From Shewanella glacialimarina (GTDB taxonomy: Bacteria > Pseudomonadota > Gammaproteobacteria > Enterobacterales > Shewanellaceae), in NCBI RefSeq assembly GCF_020511155.1, contig NZ_CP041216.1, positions 3,100,001 to 3,164,000 on the forward strand: 64,000 nucleotides of DNA, written 5' to 3'. Position 1 is the stretch's first letter. Every line of letters starts with the position of its first letter. The position numbers and the translations under genes are program-made. The notes beneath the pieces were generated by a model that saw only the letters and a list, made by a program, of their open reading frames with translations, was not told the DNA's origin and ran no database searches. This document shows positions 25,299 through 34,094 of this stretch, one piece after another.

Positions 25299-26715
25299 GA
25301 TTGACTCCTTTTGTGAGCACTTGTTGTACTAGCATATCAAAATAGGCGGCAATATCGGTATTATACTCGACCAATGCACTACGATTTAACACCCAGGCAG
25401 CAAAGTGTTCGGCATGCCATTCATAATGATTATAGCCACTGTATTGAGTAAACCCACTTTGAAGTGGTATGGAGGGGCTACCCGCTTTAAAGTGTAGCTG
25501 ATGCCCTACTTCGTGCAGCCAGGTAATGACTGTACCGCTGTTATGTTTACCTTCGGCATAGTTTCTTGCAATACTAGATAACGAAAATTTAGCGGTTCCT
25601 TGTTGGGCAAAGTGGCCTGCAAGTGACACGATTTGCCTGAGTTCGTTAACATCTACTTTATCCAAACGAGTGGACGCTGCCACTTTAACGATTACATGAT
25701 TATAGGATGAAGAAGTAAAACCCCAAGACCTTCGATAACTGCTAGATGTAAATAAGCGCCTAGGATGGTATTTGTCATTTTGCAAATAGTCTTTTACTTC
25801 CCCCTCAATAGCTTTCGCCCCTACATTATTAACGCCCATTTCGGCTTGTTTTAAAAAAAGACTCTTAACTTTATATTGTTCTAAAAAATGTCCTAACTGG
25901 TCAATTTGTGGCGCACTATTCGTTTGTTTAAAGGCATTCAATAAGGTGTTTAAACTGTCATTAGAGACGCCTTTAACGGTACTAAAACTATTAGGTACAA
26001 TTTTTTGCTCTGGTTGATATACATTTTTAGTGTTAGCTAATGCTTGCTGCTTTTGTTGATTCTTCTCTCGCTTAGGGATGTAGTCAAAGCCTGGATCAAT
26101 TCCCTTTGGTACCAGGTGCATTTCACCGCTGTGTTTATCTAACCACTCTCGGCTGCCATCATCCGGCCGTTGGCTGGTCTTTAATCCTAAGCGGTTAAAC
26201 TCATGTTCACTTACTCCATACACACGGCATTTACAGCCCCAACCATTAGAGGGGAAATGGGTTTGCCACCATGGATCGTCTTTTGCCAATATAGTGCCAT
26301 GCCACTTTAAATGCATTTCACGCGGATAACGGCTATCACCATGAGCATAACGCCAATATGCAAAGTGTTGCAGCTGCTCATACCGCCCCGCATTATAACT
26401 TTGACGCATATTGGTATTATAAATAACCCGTGCCCGCCAATCGGCCTTTCCTGTATGTGACCAGCCATGCTTGGCCACAATGTCGTTAAACTCTTTTTTA
26501 AACCAGGTAATCGATTTACCGTCACTAATAGCGGCGTCTACGGCACGCCTAAAGTCATTAAGCAAATCATCCTTCATTGCCCCAGCAACACTAAAAGCGC
26601 TGTTATGGCCTGCTTGCCAAATGTCATTCCAGCGTTCAGATGGCATATTCAGTTTTTGCTTGAAAAAATCAATTTGCTCGTTAAAAGGCAACGAGCCGTA
26701 ACTGGCTTTGGCCAT
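25291..26715 (-). CDS. Minor head protein (Mu gp30/F type) with C-terminal zincin-like domain
   Basis: A 474-residue protein. The N-terminal half is the phage head morphogenesis domain (about 1-230) with the tell-tale VIYNTNMRQSYNAGRYEQLQ and FPSNGWGCKCRVYGVSEHEF segments. The C-terminal 200 residues are extra: they contain TWLHEVGHQLHF, an HExxH zinc-binding motif, and downstream YEWHAEHFAAWVLN that could supply a third ligand. Fusions of toxin or peptidase domains to the C-terminus of this head protein occur in some Mu-like phages. The domain may be injected with DNA or act in head processing; both ideas are inference. Confidence 0.85.
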   Translation of the reverse strand: MAKASYGSLPFNEQIDFFKQKLNMPSERWNDIWQAGHNSAFSVAGAMKDDLLNDFRRAVDAAISDGKSITWFKKEFNDIVAKHGWSHTGKADWRARVIYNTNMRQSYNAGRYEQLQHFAYWRYAHGDSRYPREMHLKWHGTILAKDDPWWQTHFPSNGWGCKCRVYGVSEHEFNRLGLKTSQRPDDGSREWLDKHSGEMHLVPKGIDPGFDYIPKREKNQQKQQALANTKNVYQPEQKIVPNSFSTVKGVSNDSLNTLLNAFKQTNSAPQIDQLGHFLEQYKVKSLFLKQAEMGVNNVGAKAIEGEVKDYLQNDKYHPRRLFTSSSYRRSWGFTSSSYNHVIVKVAASTRLDKVDVNELRQIVSLAGHFAQQGTAKFSLSSIARNYAEGKHNSGTVITWLHEVGHQLHFKAGSPSIPLQSGFTQYSGYNHYEWHAEHFAAWVLNRSALVEYNTDIAAYFDMLVQQVLTKGVNHG

Positions 26716-28349
26716 TAGTTACCCTCGCTAACGTCATATTGCCCTGCTAAATCACCTGCAACAAACGCTTGCTGCATCAGTTCGCTGGCCTCATCAATCG
26801 ACAAATCAAACTCAGCTAGCAAAGCTTGCAACTCTTCTAAGCTGTCGGCACTGGCCACAATGGCACCAATTTGTTCAAGGTGATCACCCAATACAGGCTG
26901 CATGTTCGTCGCCAGCTGCTGGCCCATGGTATCTAACTGGTGCTCAGACTCGTCAAAGCGCGCTTTAACATCGTCGAGTTTAAGCTGGGTTATTTTACTG
27001 GCAGCTAAGGCAGCCAAGGCACTAGGGGGCTTTTGTTGCTCGTTATTTTGAGTTAAAGATGGTGCTGATGCCAAAGTGCCTTCTGGCATTAATACTGGTT
27101 CATTATTGGCAGGCTTTGGAATACGCGTTTTATCATGCAGCCACGTTTGTGGCACTTGCAGGCCCATACCGACTAATATCTTTAATGGCTCCGCTAGTTG
27201 GGTTAAATCTTCTGGATCGGTAATATCAAACACTAAACGCGGGTGACGACGTGAGCTTTGATAACTTTTGCAGTTAAGTGCGTATAACGGCGCGATTAAA
27301 TCACGGGTAATGGTTTCGGCTATTTGGGCTAGGTCAGCATCGCGCAGTTCCTGGCGCACTTCGTTATGCACATTACCTAATGCATTAGTTGAACTTTTAC
27401 CGTCAGCCTGTGAGGTTAACGTGCCCCCTAAAATCACTTTGCTCATGGTTTTTTCAGCCCAGGTGAACATCAGTTCAAACGGGTCAGCTTGGCCTGTGGC
27501 GGCACTGTGAAAATCCATCACCATGCCTTTAGGCATAATGCCGCCCGCATTATGACCAATGCTCATTACCGCCTGCAGCAAAGCACGTTTTTCATCATCA
27601 CTGGCACCCGCTGGATATTGACCTATGCGCAGCGGCAAACCGTAAATCTCTAAAAATTCAGCTAAGTCACGCACACTGTAGTTTTTAAAAATAAACGGCC
27701 AGATTAATTGGCGTACTAATCCACTGCGGCTGACATAGCCAGATTTAGCGGGGTGAACATGCTTAATCCAACCAAACGGCCACAGCTCAGCACCTTCATG
27801 GGACGCATTACGTAAGCGCAGCTCATTGCGTTGTTCAGGATGGGTCATAAACCAGGACGGATCACGATACTCTGGCATGTCCACAAACCATTCACCCAGT
27901 TCACGTTTCCACGCCAGCTCATGCATGCTAAAGCCTTTTAAAATGGCATCTGCCATCGACTTCACCAGGCTTTTTATCCAGTTACCTTCTTCAAGCATTT
28001 CTTGCAAATACTCAGTGTCAGCTTTTTCAGCTGCAGTGGCATTACGCGGTGGGGTTAAATAGTAATCCACGCCAATTAAGGCGCGTTTGCGCTTATCTAG
28101 CTCAGCGTATAAATGGCCGTCTTTTTCTTCAATATCTTCAGCCAGCTCACACTGGGCAATCAAGTCACCTTGTTCGGCCGATTGTAAAATTTCTGCTGCA
28201 CGTGCCGGTGTTAAGCCACTGCTTGGATGCTCACTAAAGGTTCGGTGCAAACCCACTAAACGTACATCGTCAGTTTGCAGGGCTTTAGCGTCACGCTGTT
28301 TAAACGGGCGACCTAAGTGATCAACTATCGTGCTTGTTCGTTCTCGCAT
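26715..28349 (-). CDS. Portal protein, DUF935 (Mu gp29)
   Basis: A 544-residue portal protein that forms the DNA entry ring of the head. Seen: DUF935 features such as LAEDIEEKDGHLYAELDKRK near the N-terminus, WPFGWIKHVHPAKSGYVSR, LIWPFIFKNYSVRDLAEFLE, LPLRIGQYPAGASDDEKRAL and GGTLTSQADGKSST. The ATG at 28349 overlaps the terminase stop as TAATG and has GAGG in front; a TTG three codons upstream (28358) is a weaker alternative. Gene order (terminase, portal, minor head) follows Mu. Identification is secure. Confidence 0.94.
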   Translation of the reverse strand: MRERTSTIVDHLGRPFKQRDAKALQTDDVRLVGLHRTFSEHPSSGLTPARAAEILQSAEQGDLIAQCELAEDIEEKDGHLYAELDKRKRALIGVDYYLTPPRNATAAEKADTEYLQEMLEEGNWIKSLVKSMADAILKGFSMHELAWKRELGEWFVDMPEYRDPSWFMTHPEQRNELRLRNASHEGAELWPFGWIKHVHPAKSGYVSRSGLVRQLIWPFIFKNYSVRDLAEFLEIYGLPLRIGQYPAGASDDEKRALLQAVMSIGHNAGGIMPKGMVMDFHSAATGQADPFELMFTWAEKTMSKVILGGTLTSQADGKSSTNALGNVHNEVRQELRDADLAQIAETITRDLIAPLYALNCKSYQSSRRHPRLVFDITDPEDLTQLAEPLKILVGMGLQVPQTWLHDKTRIPKPANNEPVLMPEGTLASAPSLTQNNEQQKPPSALAALAASKITQLKLDDVKARFDESEHQLDTMGQQLATNMQPVLGDHLEQIGAIVASADSLEELQALLAEFDLSIDEASELMQQAFVAGDLAGQYDVSEGN

Positions 28350-29953
28350 TACCAGCAACCTCGCTGTGGGGTGTCATCGTCATTGGGGCGTGCATGGCTT
28401 CTGGCATTCACATCACGATGGTGACTTTTAGGAATAGGGGTAAATTCAATGGGCGCACCGTCAAGGGTTGAGGCATACACCATCAAAAATAAACTAATGG
28501 CGGCATCACCGTGGCGCTCTTTGTCTTGTCCTGTGCGCACATCGCCAAGGCAAGGCGTACCACGACGGTTAATGCTTAAGGCGCGTAAGTCTGTGCCGGT
28601 GTCGTCATCCCGCGGAATAGTGATTAAGCCGTCTTCAAAGTGGCTTTTAAATCGGGGCATTTGTTCGCGGTAAAAAGGTTCTGACAACATCACGCACTCA
28701 ATCACTTCTGTGCCGTATTTGTCCTGGGCGTATTCGGCTAAAGCCTGGCCGTTACCGCGTGCATCCATACCGCCGCCGCGTAAGCGTGGCAGGCGATCAA
28801 CAATGAAAAACAAGATTTGCTCTTGCTGTCTAAAGGGGATGTTTTTAAGCTCAACTTGCAGCTTAACGGTAATGTGTAAGTCCTGGGCCAATTCACCCAC
28901 ATCGATAACCGTTAAGTCACCACTGCGGGCAAAGTCTTCACCGAATACATGAGGCCGCGCTGGATCTAAATGGTCTAAAATGGGCTTTAACTCATCAGTA
29001 CACCATTGCAGTATTTCAGCTTCACGCAGGTTTTCAGGCCACAAACCAAAGTCGTTATTTTTCTTCAACCGAATAACAGGGCCGCTTTGTTCAATGCTGG
29101 CCATACGTGCTTCAATTAGCGCCCGGTTTAAGTAAGCGCCACCGCCCGATTTAGGCACACAAAAATATTCTTCCAGCGCATCTTCTTCGGTTGCAGTGGC
29201 TTTAAGTAGCTTGGCTTTCCACTCATCTTCTGCGGCCTGGCTCCACTCAATACCTCGAATCTGGCAAATACGCTGATATAGCCCGTCACTACAGGCATCA
29301 TCTAAGGTAATGCGATGGACTGAGTAGTCCTTTTTATCGGCACGGGAATCATTAATCAGTTCGTTAAACAGGTTTTCAATACCGTTGTGGGTACTGATCA
29401 AGCGCACTTTTGCGCCCCACATGGTTAACGCCAATGCTGCTTTAAGTACTTCGGCAAGACGGTCATGAAAGGCGGCTTCATCAATGGTTACGTTACCTTG
29501 CATACCACGCAGGTTTGACGGGTTACTTGATAGCGCTTGAATTTTAAAGCCTGAGGCAAAGTAAATGGCAAAGGTTAAAATTTCTTTGCCATCTTGGCCG
29601 TCATCAACAAAAATTTCCTCTTGAATATCGCCTGCGGCTTTATCAAACACCTTGGCCCACATGGCTGCGGCATCAATAAACTCGCGCGCCATTTCTTTAT
29701 TACTGCCCACATAAAAGTGATTGGTACCGCCTTGGCCACGAGCTGCGCCAGCGGTTAATGATGCATCTGCCGCTTCAGCCCAGGTTAACCCGGTACGGCG
29801 AGACTTTTCAGCAATCTTAAGTGACGACTCATCTGCTATCCAACGCTTTTGATAACCTAGCAGTACTTCTTTAGGATCAAAAATATTGAGGTAACTGGCC
29901 TCAACAGCAGGGTCAAATACAGGTTTAGTAATACTGGCATGCTGGGCGTTCAT
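28349..29953 (-). CDS. Large terminase subunit (Mu gp28 family)
   Basis: A 534-residue DNA-packaging motor and nuclease. Seen: an N-terminal ATPase with SRRTGLTWAEAADAS (Walker A-like, about residues 51-65), the Walker B GNVTIDEAAFHD, and a C-terminal nuclease domain beginning HVFGEDFARSGDLTVIDVG with RGGGMDARGNGQALAEYAQD. It cuts phage DNA from the replicated transposed copies during headful packaging. The start overlaps the end of the DUF3486 gene by 1 nt. Identification is secure. Confidence 0.94.
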   Translation of the reverse strand: MNAQHASITKPVFDPAVEASYLNIFDPKEVLLGYQKRWIADESSLKIAEKSRRTGLTWAEAADASLTAGAARGQGGTNHFYVGSNKEMAREFIDAAAMWAKVFDKAAGDIQEEIFVDDGQDGKEILTFAIYFASGFKIQALSSNPSNLRGMQGNVTIDEAAFHDRLAEVLKAALALTMWGAKVRLISTHNGIENLFNELINDSRADKKDYSVHRITLDDACSDGLYQRICQIRGIEWSQAAEDEWKAKLLKATATEEDALEEYFCVPKSGGGAYLNRALIEARMASIEQSGPVIRLKKNNDFGLWPENLREAEILQWCTDELKPILDHLDPARPHVFGEDFARSGDLTVIDVGELAQDLHITVKLQVELKNIPFRQQEQILFFIVDRLPRLRGGGMDARGNGQALAEYAQDKYGTEVIECVMLSEPFYREQMPRFKSHFEDGLITIPRDDDTGTDLRALSINRRGTPCLGDVRTGQDKERHGDAAISLFLMVYASTLDGAPIEFTPIPKSHHRDVNARSHARPNDDDTPQRGCW

Positions 29954-30534
29954 TACACGATCCCCAAAATTTCACGCTTAAGTAACGCCACAGCATCTTT
30001 AGTCAATCCCGCTGACTTAGCGACTTTTTCAGCAGCATTAGCAGCCTCGTTAGCAAAGGCGGTGCGAATTTCTTTTTCACGTTTATGGCTGGCCATCGCG
30101 GCGCTTTCAAGACGCTGCACTGCTAACATGGCATCCTTAATCATGCCCACATCTGCCGCTTCACCATCTTCGTTTAATAGGGCTTTAAACAGCTGTGAAC
30201 GGGCCATTTCTAAAATAAGCTTGGTAACTTCACCTGTGGGTTTATCGCCCAGCTCTGCGGTCCACACTTGGGTGATTTCGCGCATTTCACGCAAGCTTTT
30301 ACCCACAGCCTCCATTTTGGTGGCATAGCGGTTAAGACCCGCGCGTGACAGTTGCTGGTCATCGGGCAAGCCAGCGGTGTTGATCAGTGCGTTAATTTCT
30401 TCAAGCAACTCAACCTGGCTAATAGATCCATCACGCAAACCTTTATCTAAGCGTTTACGAATAGCCTCCGGTAACAAGTCAACCTTAGAGCGACGGCCAC
30501 GAGTGGTACTTTCTGTTTTATTAACAGCCATCAT
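29953..30534 (-). CDS. DUF3486 / Mu gp27-like small terminase
   Basis: A 193-residue DUF3486 protein, thought to be the DNA-recognition subunit of the terminase. Seen: RGRRSKVDLLPEAIRKRLDK near the N-terminus, LLEEINALINTAGLPDDQQL and SRAGLNRYATKMEAVGKSLR, the family core, followed by a helical C-terminus. It precedes the large subunit with a 1-nt overlap. Identification is confident. Confidence 0.9.
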   Translation of the reverse strand: MMAVNKTESTTRGRRSKVDLLPEAIRKRLDKGLRDGSISQVELLEEINALINTAGLPDDQQLSRAGLNRYATKMEAVGKSLREMREITQVWTAELGDKPTGEVTKLILEMARSQLFKALLNEDGEAADVGMIKDAMLAVQRLESAAMASHKREKEIRTAFANEAANAAEKVAKSAGLTKDAVALLKREILGIV

Positions 30535-30791
30535 CAGCTCCCTTTATGCTTAAGCGACGCAGCAATATCACGTCGTGCTTGCACAAACGCTTTTTTCAGT
30601 GCTCGCTCTGCTTGGCCAACCTGCGGCACCTTATTAAAGTAGATTTTGCTAAAATCACCTTTTTTAAAAGGTTTACCTTCTTTTAAGGTCATAGGCTTAA
30701 TAACTTGCTCTTCCATATCAGCCACAACTAATGCCAATGCCGTATGGTAAATCACCTTTTTTTGAGCCGACGTAAGTGGTTTAACAGCCAT
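30534..30791 (-). CDS. Small basic phage protein
   Basis: An 85-residue basic protein when started at the ATG at 30791, which has GGAGAG eight bases upstream; an upstream GTG (30797) is possible. Seen: helices with many Lys, LTSAQKKVIYHTALALVVAD then VKPM-like and RALKKAFVQARRDI segments. It overlaps the terminase small subunit gene. Position matches small genes near gp26 of Mu. No function is recognised. Confidence 0.7.
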   Translation of the reverse strand: MAVKPLTSAQKKVIYHTALALVVADMEEQVIKPMTLKEGKPFKKGDFSKIYFNKVPQVGQAERALKKAFVQARRDIAASLKHKGS

Positions 30792-30793
30792 GA

Positions 30794-31090
30794 TCACTCT
30801 CCCGCACTAGGGCGTTTAATGCCTGGAATAAACACCAGTCCATCCACCACATCTTGACCACGGGCTTTTAGCTCAGCAATCAGGTAATTACCTTGCTCTT
30901 TAACACTGACTAACCCTTGTTCCTCTAACCAATACAGCTGGGTTTTAATGGTGTCATTACTCATTTCCACCCCAAAGCTGGCACAGGTATCGCGCACCAT
31001 AGAATGGTTAGCCCCAAAGCCGACCATCGCGCTCAATGCTTTTAAAATACTGCGGCGTTGATGCTCATTTTTAATCGTGATTAACGACAT
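30794..31090 (-). CDS. Winged-helix phage protein (Mu gp26-like position)
   Basis: A 98-residue protein with the pattern of a winged helix: helices ILKALSAMVGFGANHSMVRD and SNDTIKTQLYWLEEQGLVSV followed by a two-strand wing (KEQGNYLIAELKARGQDVV). Genes of this kind occur just before the terminase in Mu-like phages. It may bind DNA during packaging or regulate late genes. It overlaps the next gene start, indicating coupled translation. Confidence 0.78.
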   Translation of the reverse strand: MSLITIKNEHQRRSILKALSAMVGFGANHSMVRDTCASFGVEMSNDTIKTQLYWLEEQGLVSVKEQGNYLIAELKARGQDVVDGLVFIPGIKRPSAGE

Positions 31091-31100
31091 GGTTTATTCC

Positions 31101-31400
31101 TTATTTTCCGCGTAATTCATTTTCAGTTAGCATTTCGGTCATGCTTTGCAGCGACTTAAGCTGGGGGGCAATCGCGGTAAGTTGGCCATTCACTTCAGCC
31201 ATGCGTTTGTCCAATTGGTGAAAGTCTTCTTTACTGGGTGAGTGCTCGGCAATAATTTCAAGCTTATCGACCCGTTTTTCGATAACGGCTATCGCATCAG
31301 TTTTGGCGTAGGTTTTAGCGAGAAACCAATTAGCAATCAAAAATGTAAGTGAGATAACCGCGTAAATCTGTACCCAAAACTCTTTGATTAAATCAAACAT
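31101..31400 (-). CDS. DUF2730 (Mu gp25-like) membrane protein
   Basis: A 99-residue protein when started at ATG 31400, which overlaps the TraR-type gene by 8 nt; a longer reading to 31469 would run through that gene. Seen: one N-terminal membrane segment (FWVQIYAVISLTFLIANWFL) followed by a coiled coil (IEKRVDKLEIIAEHSPSKED). This is the layout of the DUF2730/gp25 family, usually located between lysis and terminase genes in Mu-like phages. A spanin-like or lysis-linked role has been suggested for such proteins; not shown here. Confidence 0.8.
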   Translation of the reverse strand: MFDLIKEFWVQIYAVISLTFLIANWFLAKTYAKTDAIAVIEKRVDKLEIIAEHSPSKEDFHQLDKRMAEVNGQLTAIAPQLKSLQSMTEMLTENELRGK

Positions 31401-31608
31401 GTCGGCCTCCGTTTTTAATCCGTTGGCGGTGTTCAAAGTCTTGCTGACAACTGACACACCGCAAAGCATTGGCCCGTTCGGCTTCTACGGGGTCATGACA
31501 GTCACCACAAACACCGGTGCCTTTTGTGATGTGGTAACGACGTGCTTTTTGAATACATGCATCACGTTCTTTGGCTTCAATACTGCTTGCCCAATCTGAA
31601 TCGTCCAT
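31393..31608 (-). CDS. TraR/DksA-type zinc finger protein
   Basis: A 71-residue protein with a four-cysteine zinc finger: CGDC and, 19 residues later, CVSC, flanked by ACIQKARRYHITKGTG and QQDFEHRQRI. This is the C-terminal finger of the TraR/DksA family, whose members bind in the secondary channel of RNA polymerase and change promoter choice. Short phage versions like this are common in late operons of Mu- and P2-like phages. It overlaps the DUF2730 gene. Confidence 0.9.
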   Translation of the reverse strand: MDDSDWASSIEAKERDACIQKARRYHITKGTGVCGDCHDPVEAERANALRCVSCQQDFEHRQRIKNGGRHV

Positions 31609-31615
31609 TACCTAC

Positions 31616-32173
31616 CTAATCTTTTGCGGGTGAAGAAACTGGAGGGGTGCTTATTTTTCCTAGCAGCTTATCTTTATCGCTAGACTCTTTGGTGCTGCTC
31701 ACCCAATAGGTGACCGCACCTGCCAGTAGGGTAAATAAGTTGCCTACTAGGTAGACGATAAGATCTCGATTTCCCTGGGGCGCATCGGTAAAAAACAATG
31801 CCGCCAATACCAATGCAAATAGAGCAAGTAGCGACAATGTAAGTACTGATGGCATCCAATGGTCTTTATGTTCAGCACGTGCATTTTGACGGTCAGCCAA
31901 TGTGGCTTGATAGTTTTGCAATTCAAGCTCTTGCAAACGAATATGCGCTTGGCGAATTTGTTCTCGCTCTTGCTGTGCCCATTGCTGTAACTGCAAGGCG
32001 GCATTAGGGTCATTTTTAAGTTTTGCCAATACTGCCTCAGGGCTATTATCAGTGCCTAATGCACTGGCTATCTGTGCCCCGATACTTGCTGCTATGCCAA
32101 TTGGCCCACCTAATAGTGGGGCGACAGTGGCAGCAATTGAACCAACCGTGCCGGCAATCGTTTTCCATTCCAT
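31616..32173 (-). CDS. Holin-like protein (three-TM holin family)
   Basis: A 185-residue protein with an N-terminal glycine/alanine-rich hydrophobic stretch (about 5-40), a long polar helix (LQLQQWAQQEREQIRQAHIR), and two more membrane segments (about 112-132 and 140-160). This matches the 3TM holin group of Mu-like phages, which open the inner membrane for the endolysin. It lies two genes after the lysozyme. The stop overlaps no downstream gene; start is coupled to the 95-residue gene before it. Confidence 0.82.
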   Translation of the reverse strand: MEWKTIAGTVGSIAATVAPLLGGPIGIAASIGAQIASALGTDNSPEAVLAKLKNDPNAALQLQQWAQQEREQIRQAHIRLQELELQNYQATLADRQNARAEHKDHWMPSVLTLSLLALFALVLAALFFTDAPQGNRDLIVYLVGNLFTLLAGAVTYWVSSTKESSDKDKLLGKISTPPVSSPAKD

Positions 32174-32460
32174 TAATGGTTATCCTCTTGTGATTTTGCG
32201 TTAATGCAGGCTTTAGCTCTAAGTACATGAACCGCCATTACAGAACCCCAGCCAAGATTAAAGAAGTATTGACGGGTGGCATGGTGGCTGTGAAGGGGCG
32301 CAGCAGCCGGCACTTGCCCTGCCAATTCGGCAATAATGCGCGCATCAAAACCATCTTTGGCACATTGACGGTGCACACGGTTTTGAATTTTTTTAGGGCC
32401 AGTTGCAGCAATAGGGGAATGATTAACCGCGCTTTTAGCCTGATGATGAACGAAAGCCAT
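32173..32460 (-). CDS. Unknown small protein in lysis cassette
   Basis: A 95-residue protein between lysozyme and holin genes, overlapping each by 1 nt. Seen: a histidine- and alanine-rich N-terminal half (VHHQAKSAVNHSPIAA) and a C-terminal half with LGWGSVMAVHVLRAKACINA; there is no clear membrane segment or coiled coil, so it is not an evident spanin. No family recognised. The tight overlaps argue that it is a real gene rather than a shadow. Confidence 0.6.
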   Translation of the reverse strand: MAFVHHQAKSAVNHSPIAATGPKKIQNRVHRQCAKDGFDARIIAELAGQVPAAAPLHSHHATRQYFFNLGWGSVMAVHVLRAKACINAKSQEDNH

Positions 32461-32972
32461 TAGCTTGCCTCCATCTTGCCCGAAGCAAGCACTCGTGCAT
32501 GACGTAATGCACGGTTAGGCGTTTGTTTTGCCCACAAGCTATCAAGTGCATGGGCTTCTACGGCTTTCCAGTGTTCGCCTTTAATGGCTGTTAGCATGTT
32601 TTTAAAGCCAGCTAAACCGTGCACACCTAATTGGTATGCCATCGATATCAGCACCGTTTGACGAGCTAAGTTACAACGATAAAAAGCCGCTTCAATTTCA
32701 GGGTGCTGAGTAACATCATTAATAAGCGTGGCAACATTTACCGCTAACCAATGTCTAGCGACAACTTCTGGCAACGAGAATTGATAGGCAATTAACGGCT
32801 GATTTTTAGCACCGATACGTTGGCCATAGCCAATGGTGGGAAAGCCTTCGCTGCAAAGATAAGGTTTAGGGCGAAAGCCTTCCTCATCAGCAAGTAAATT
32901 GACAGCTGCAACAGCTAAGTCTGTAAAGTCGCCATCGTAATAGTCAGATGGATAATCGTTATGTGCAGGCAT
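32460..32972 (-). CDS. Phage lysozyme (GH24 endolysin)
   Basis: A 170-residue peptidoglycan hydrolase of glycoside hydrolase family 24. Seen: the catalytic region NLLADEEGFRPKPYLCSEGF followed by PTIGYGQRIGA (Glu, Asp/Cys-region and Thr of the T4-lysozyme E-x8-D/C-x5-T pattern; the Asp position is occupied in this variant by Cys), then a helical C-terminal lobe (VLISMAYQLGVHGLAGFKNM). There is no signal peptide or anchor, so release through the holin is expected. It is the first lysis gene after the nuclease cargo pair and is preceded by a terminator. Confidence 0.9.
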   Translation of the reverse strand: MPAHNDYPSDYYDGDFTDLAVAAVNLLADEEGFRPKPYLCSEGFPTIGYGQRIGAKNQPLIAYQFSLPEVVARHWLAVNVATLINDVTQHPEIEAAFYRCNLARQTVLISMAYQLGVHGLAGFKNMLTAIKGEHWKAVEAHALDSLWAKQTPNRALRHARVLASGKMEAS

Positions 32973-32977
32973 AAAAA

Positions 32978-33013
32978 AACCGAGATAATGAACGTTATGT
33001 CATTGTCTCGGTT
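32978..33013. terminator. Terminator between nuclease cargo and lysis genes
   Basis: Arms AACCGAGA and TCTCGGTT enclose a 20-nt loop with further pairing (TAATG/CATTG-like), and seven T follow on the minus strand. It would close the cargo transcript just before the lysozyme gene, mirroring the terminator before the protease gene. Confidence 0.72.
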
Positions 33014-33019
33014 TAAGGT

Positions 33020-33050
33020 GTTTTAGCGGATTGGAAAGGTTTCGGGATTA
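33020..33050 (-). repeat. Cargo 3' boundary motif, copy 3
   Basis: On the minus strand this starts TAATCCCGAAACCTTTCCAA then TCCGCT; the first TAA is the stop codon of the nuclease gene. It matches copies at 20736-20776 and 21925-21964, although the genes in front are unrelated. Confidence 0.8.
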
Positions 33051-34094
33051 ACTAATTAGAGGAATAAATGAGCTTCTATCTATTTCCCAATAGTCACACA
33101 AGCAAGCTATAAAGCTTCTCAACTCAACAGAAGAACCACCTGTTCCAGAAATAGCTTTAGATTTCGATAAGTTCTCAAATTCTTTACCAACAGTAAATAA
33201 TGATACTGACACATCATGTCTACTAAAGTATTCTGCTAGTATATTCGTCTGCATTTGGTGAAAGCTATCTTCTAAATTTGTTTTCATTTGATTGAATGTT
33301 GATTGTCCATCTTGAACATATTGATGAAGTAAGCCTTCAGAAAGAGCAAGTACCTTATCCAAACCATCTTTTCCCATAGAACCATAAGTTATGCCATTAA
33401 AGAGAGCTTTTTTTCTCTCTTCAAGATCTAAATGGGAATATTCTTGCTGTATAAAATCTAAACAAATAGAAAGATATGAACATATTAATAGGAAGCATCT
33501 TAAAGCCGTATGACGACTTGAAGACTTAATCAGAATTTGTTCCGCAAAAAATCTAGCATACTCAATTAACTCATTACACGTGTCAAAACTTAAACCTTTA
33601 ACCAAAAGACCTTTTGCTTTATCCAAAATGCCTTTCCAGTCCCCATCAATTTTTTGCAATTCGTAGCTAGTTACTTCACAACAAAACTCTTCTTCACTCA
33701 ACCTTTTACTTGTTGATTTTGATGCATTTTGCAACTTTGAAAGAAAATAACCATCTAAAACCAACACGCCTAAATTTCGACCAAATTCTTTTACGGAGGC
33801 TCTTTTTTCCGTTGTTGCAACAATTGCATTTTTCGCGTTAACGACAGTCTTAAGTCCATGCACCCAGAAAATTCGTTCTATTGCCTGTGGTGTTTTTTTA
33901 TTCTTGATATCAACGATGGAAATATCTCTTGATAAGGGCGAATTTCTTGCATACAACCACAAATCAACATCTGTTACATCAAAACCGTCATATGTAACAG
34001 GAACGCCTCGAACAACATAATATCCAGATTTTAAAAAGTAATCCCTAAGATCCTCTTCCATTGAATGACCTTTATTTATATTTAGTTTAGTCAT
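33048..34094 (-). CDS. PD-(D/E)XK nuclease-like protein of a two-gene cargo system
   Basis: A 348-residue protein. The N-terminal 130 residues look like a restriction-endonuclease fold: MEEDLRDYFLKSGYYVVRG, then VTDVDLWLYA and, one strand later, ISIVDIKNKKTPQAIERIFW, giving an Asp...Asp-x-Lys active site. The remaining 210 residues are helical with no known motif. It starts at the stop of the 417-residue gene (TAATG), so the two proteins are made together. A DNA-targeting defence or exclusion function carried by the prophage is the best guess. It does not resemble Mu genes found at this place. Confidence 0.78.
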   Translation of the reverse strand: MTKLNINKGHSMEEDLRDYFLKSGYYVVRGVPVTYDGFDVTDVDLWLYARNSPLSRDISIVDIKNKKTPQAIERIFWVHGLKTVVNAKNAIVATTEKRASVKEFGRNLGVLVLDGYFLSKLQNASKSTSKRLSEEEFCCEVTSYELQKIDGDWKGILDKAKGLLVKGLSFDTCNELIEYARFFAEQILIKSSSRHTALRCFLLICSYLSICLDFIQQEYSHLDLEERKKALFNGITYGSMGKDGLDKVLALSEGLLHQYVQDGQSTFNQMKTNLEDSFHQMQTNILAEYFSRHDVSVSLFTVGKEFENLSKSKAISGTGGSSVELRSFIACLCDYWEIDRSSFIPLIS

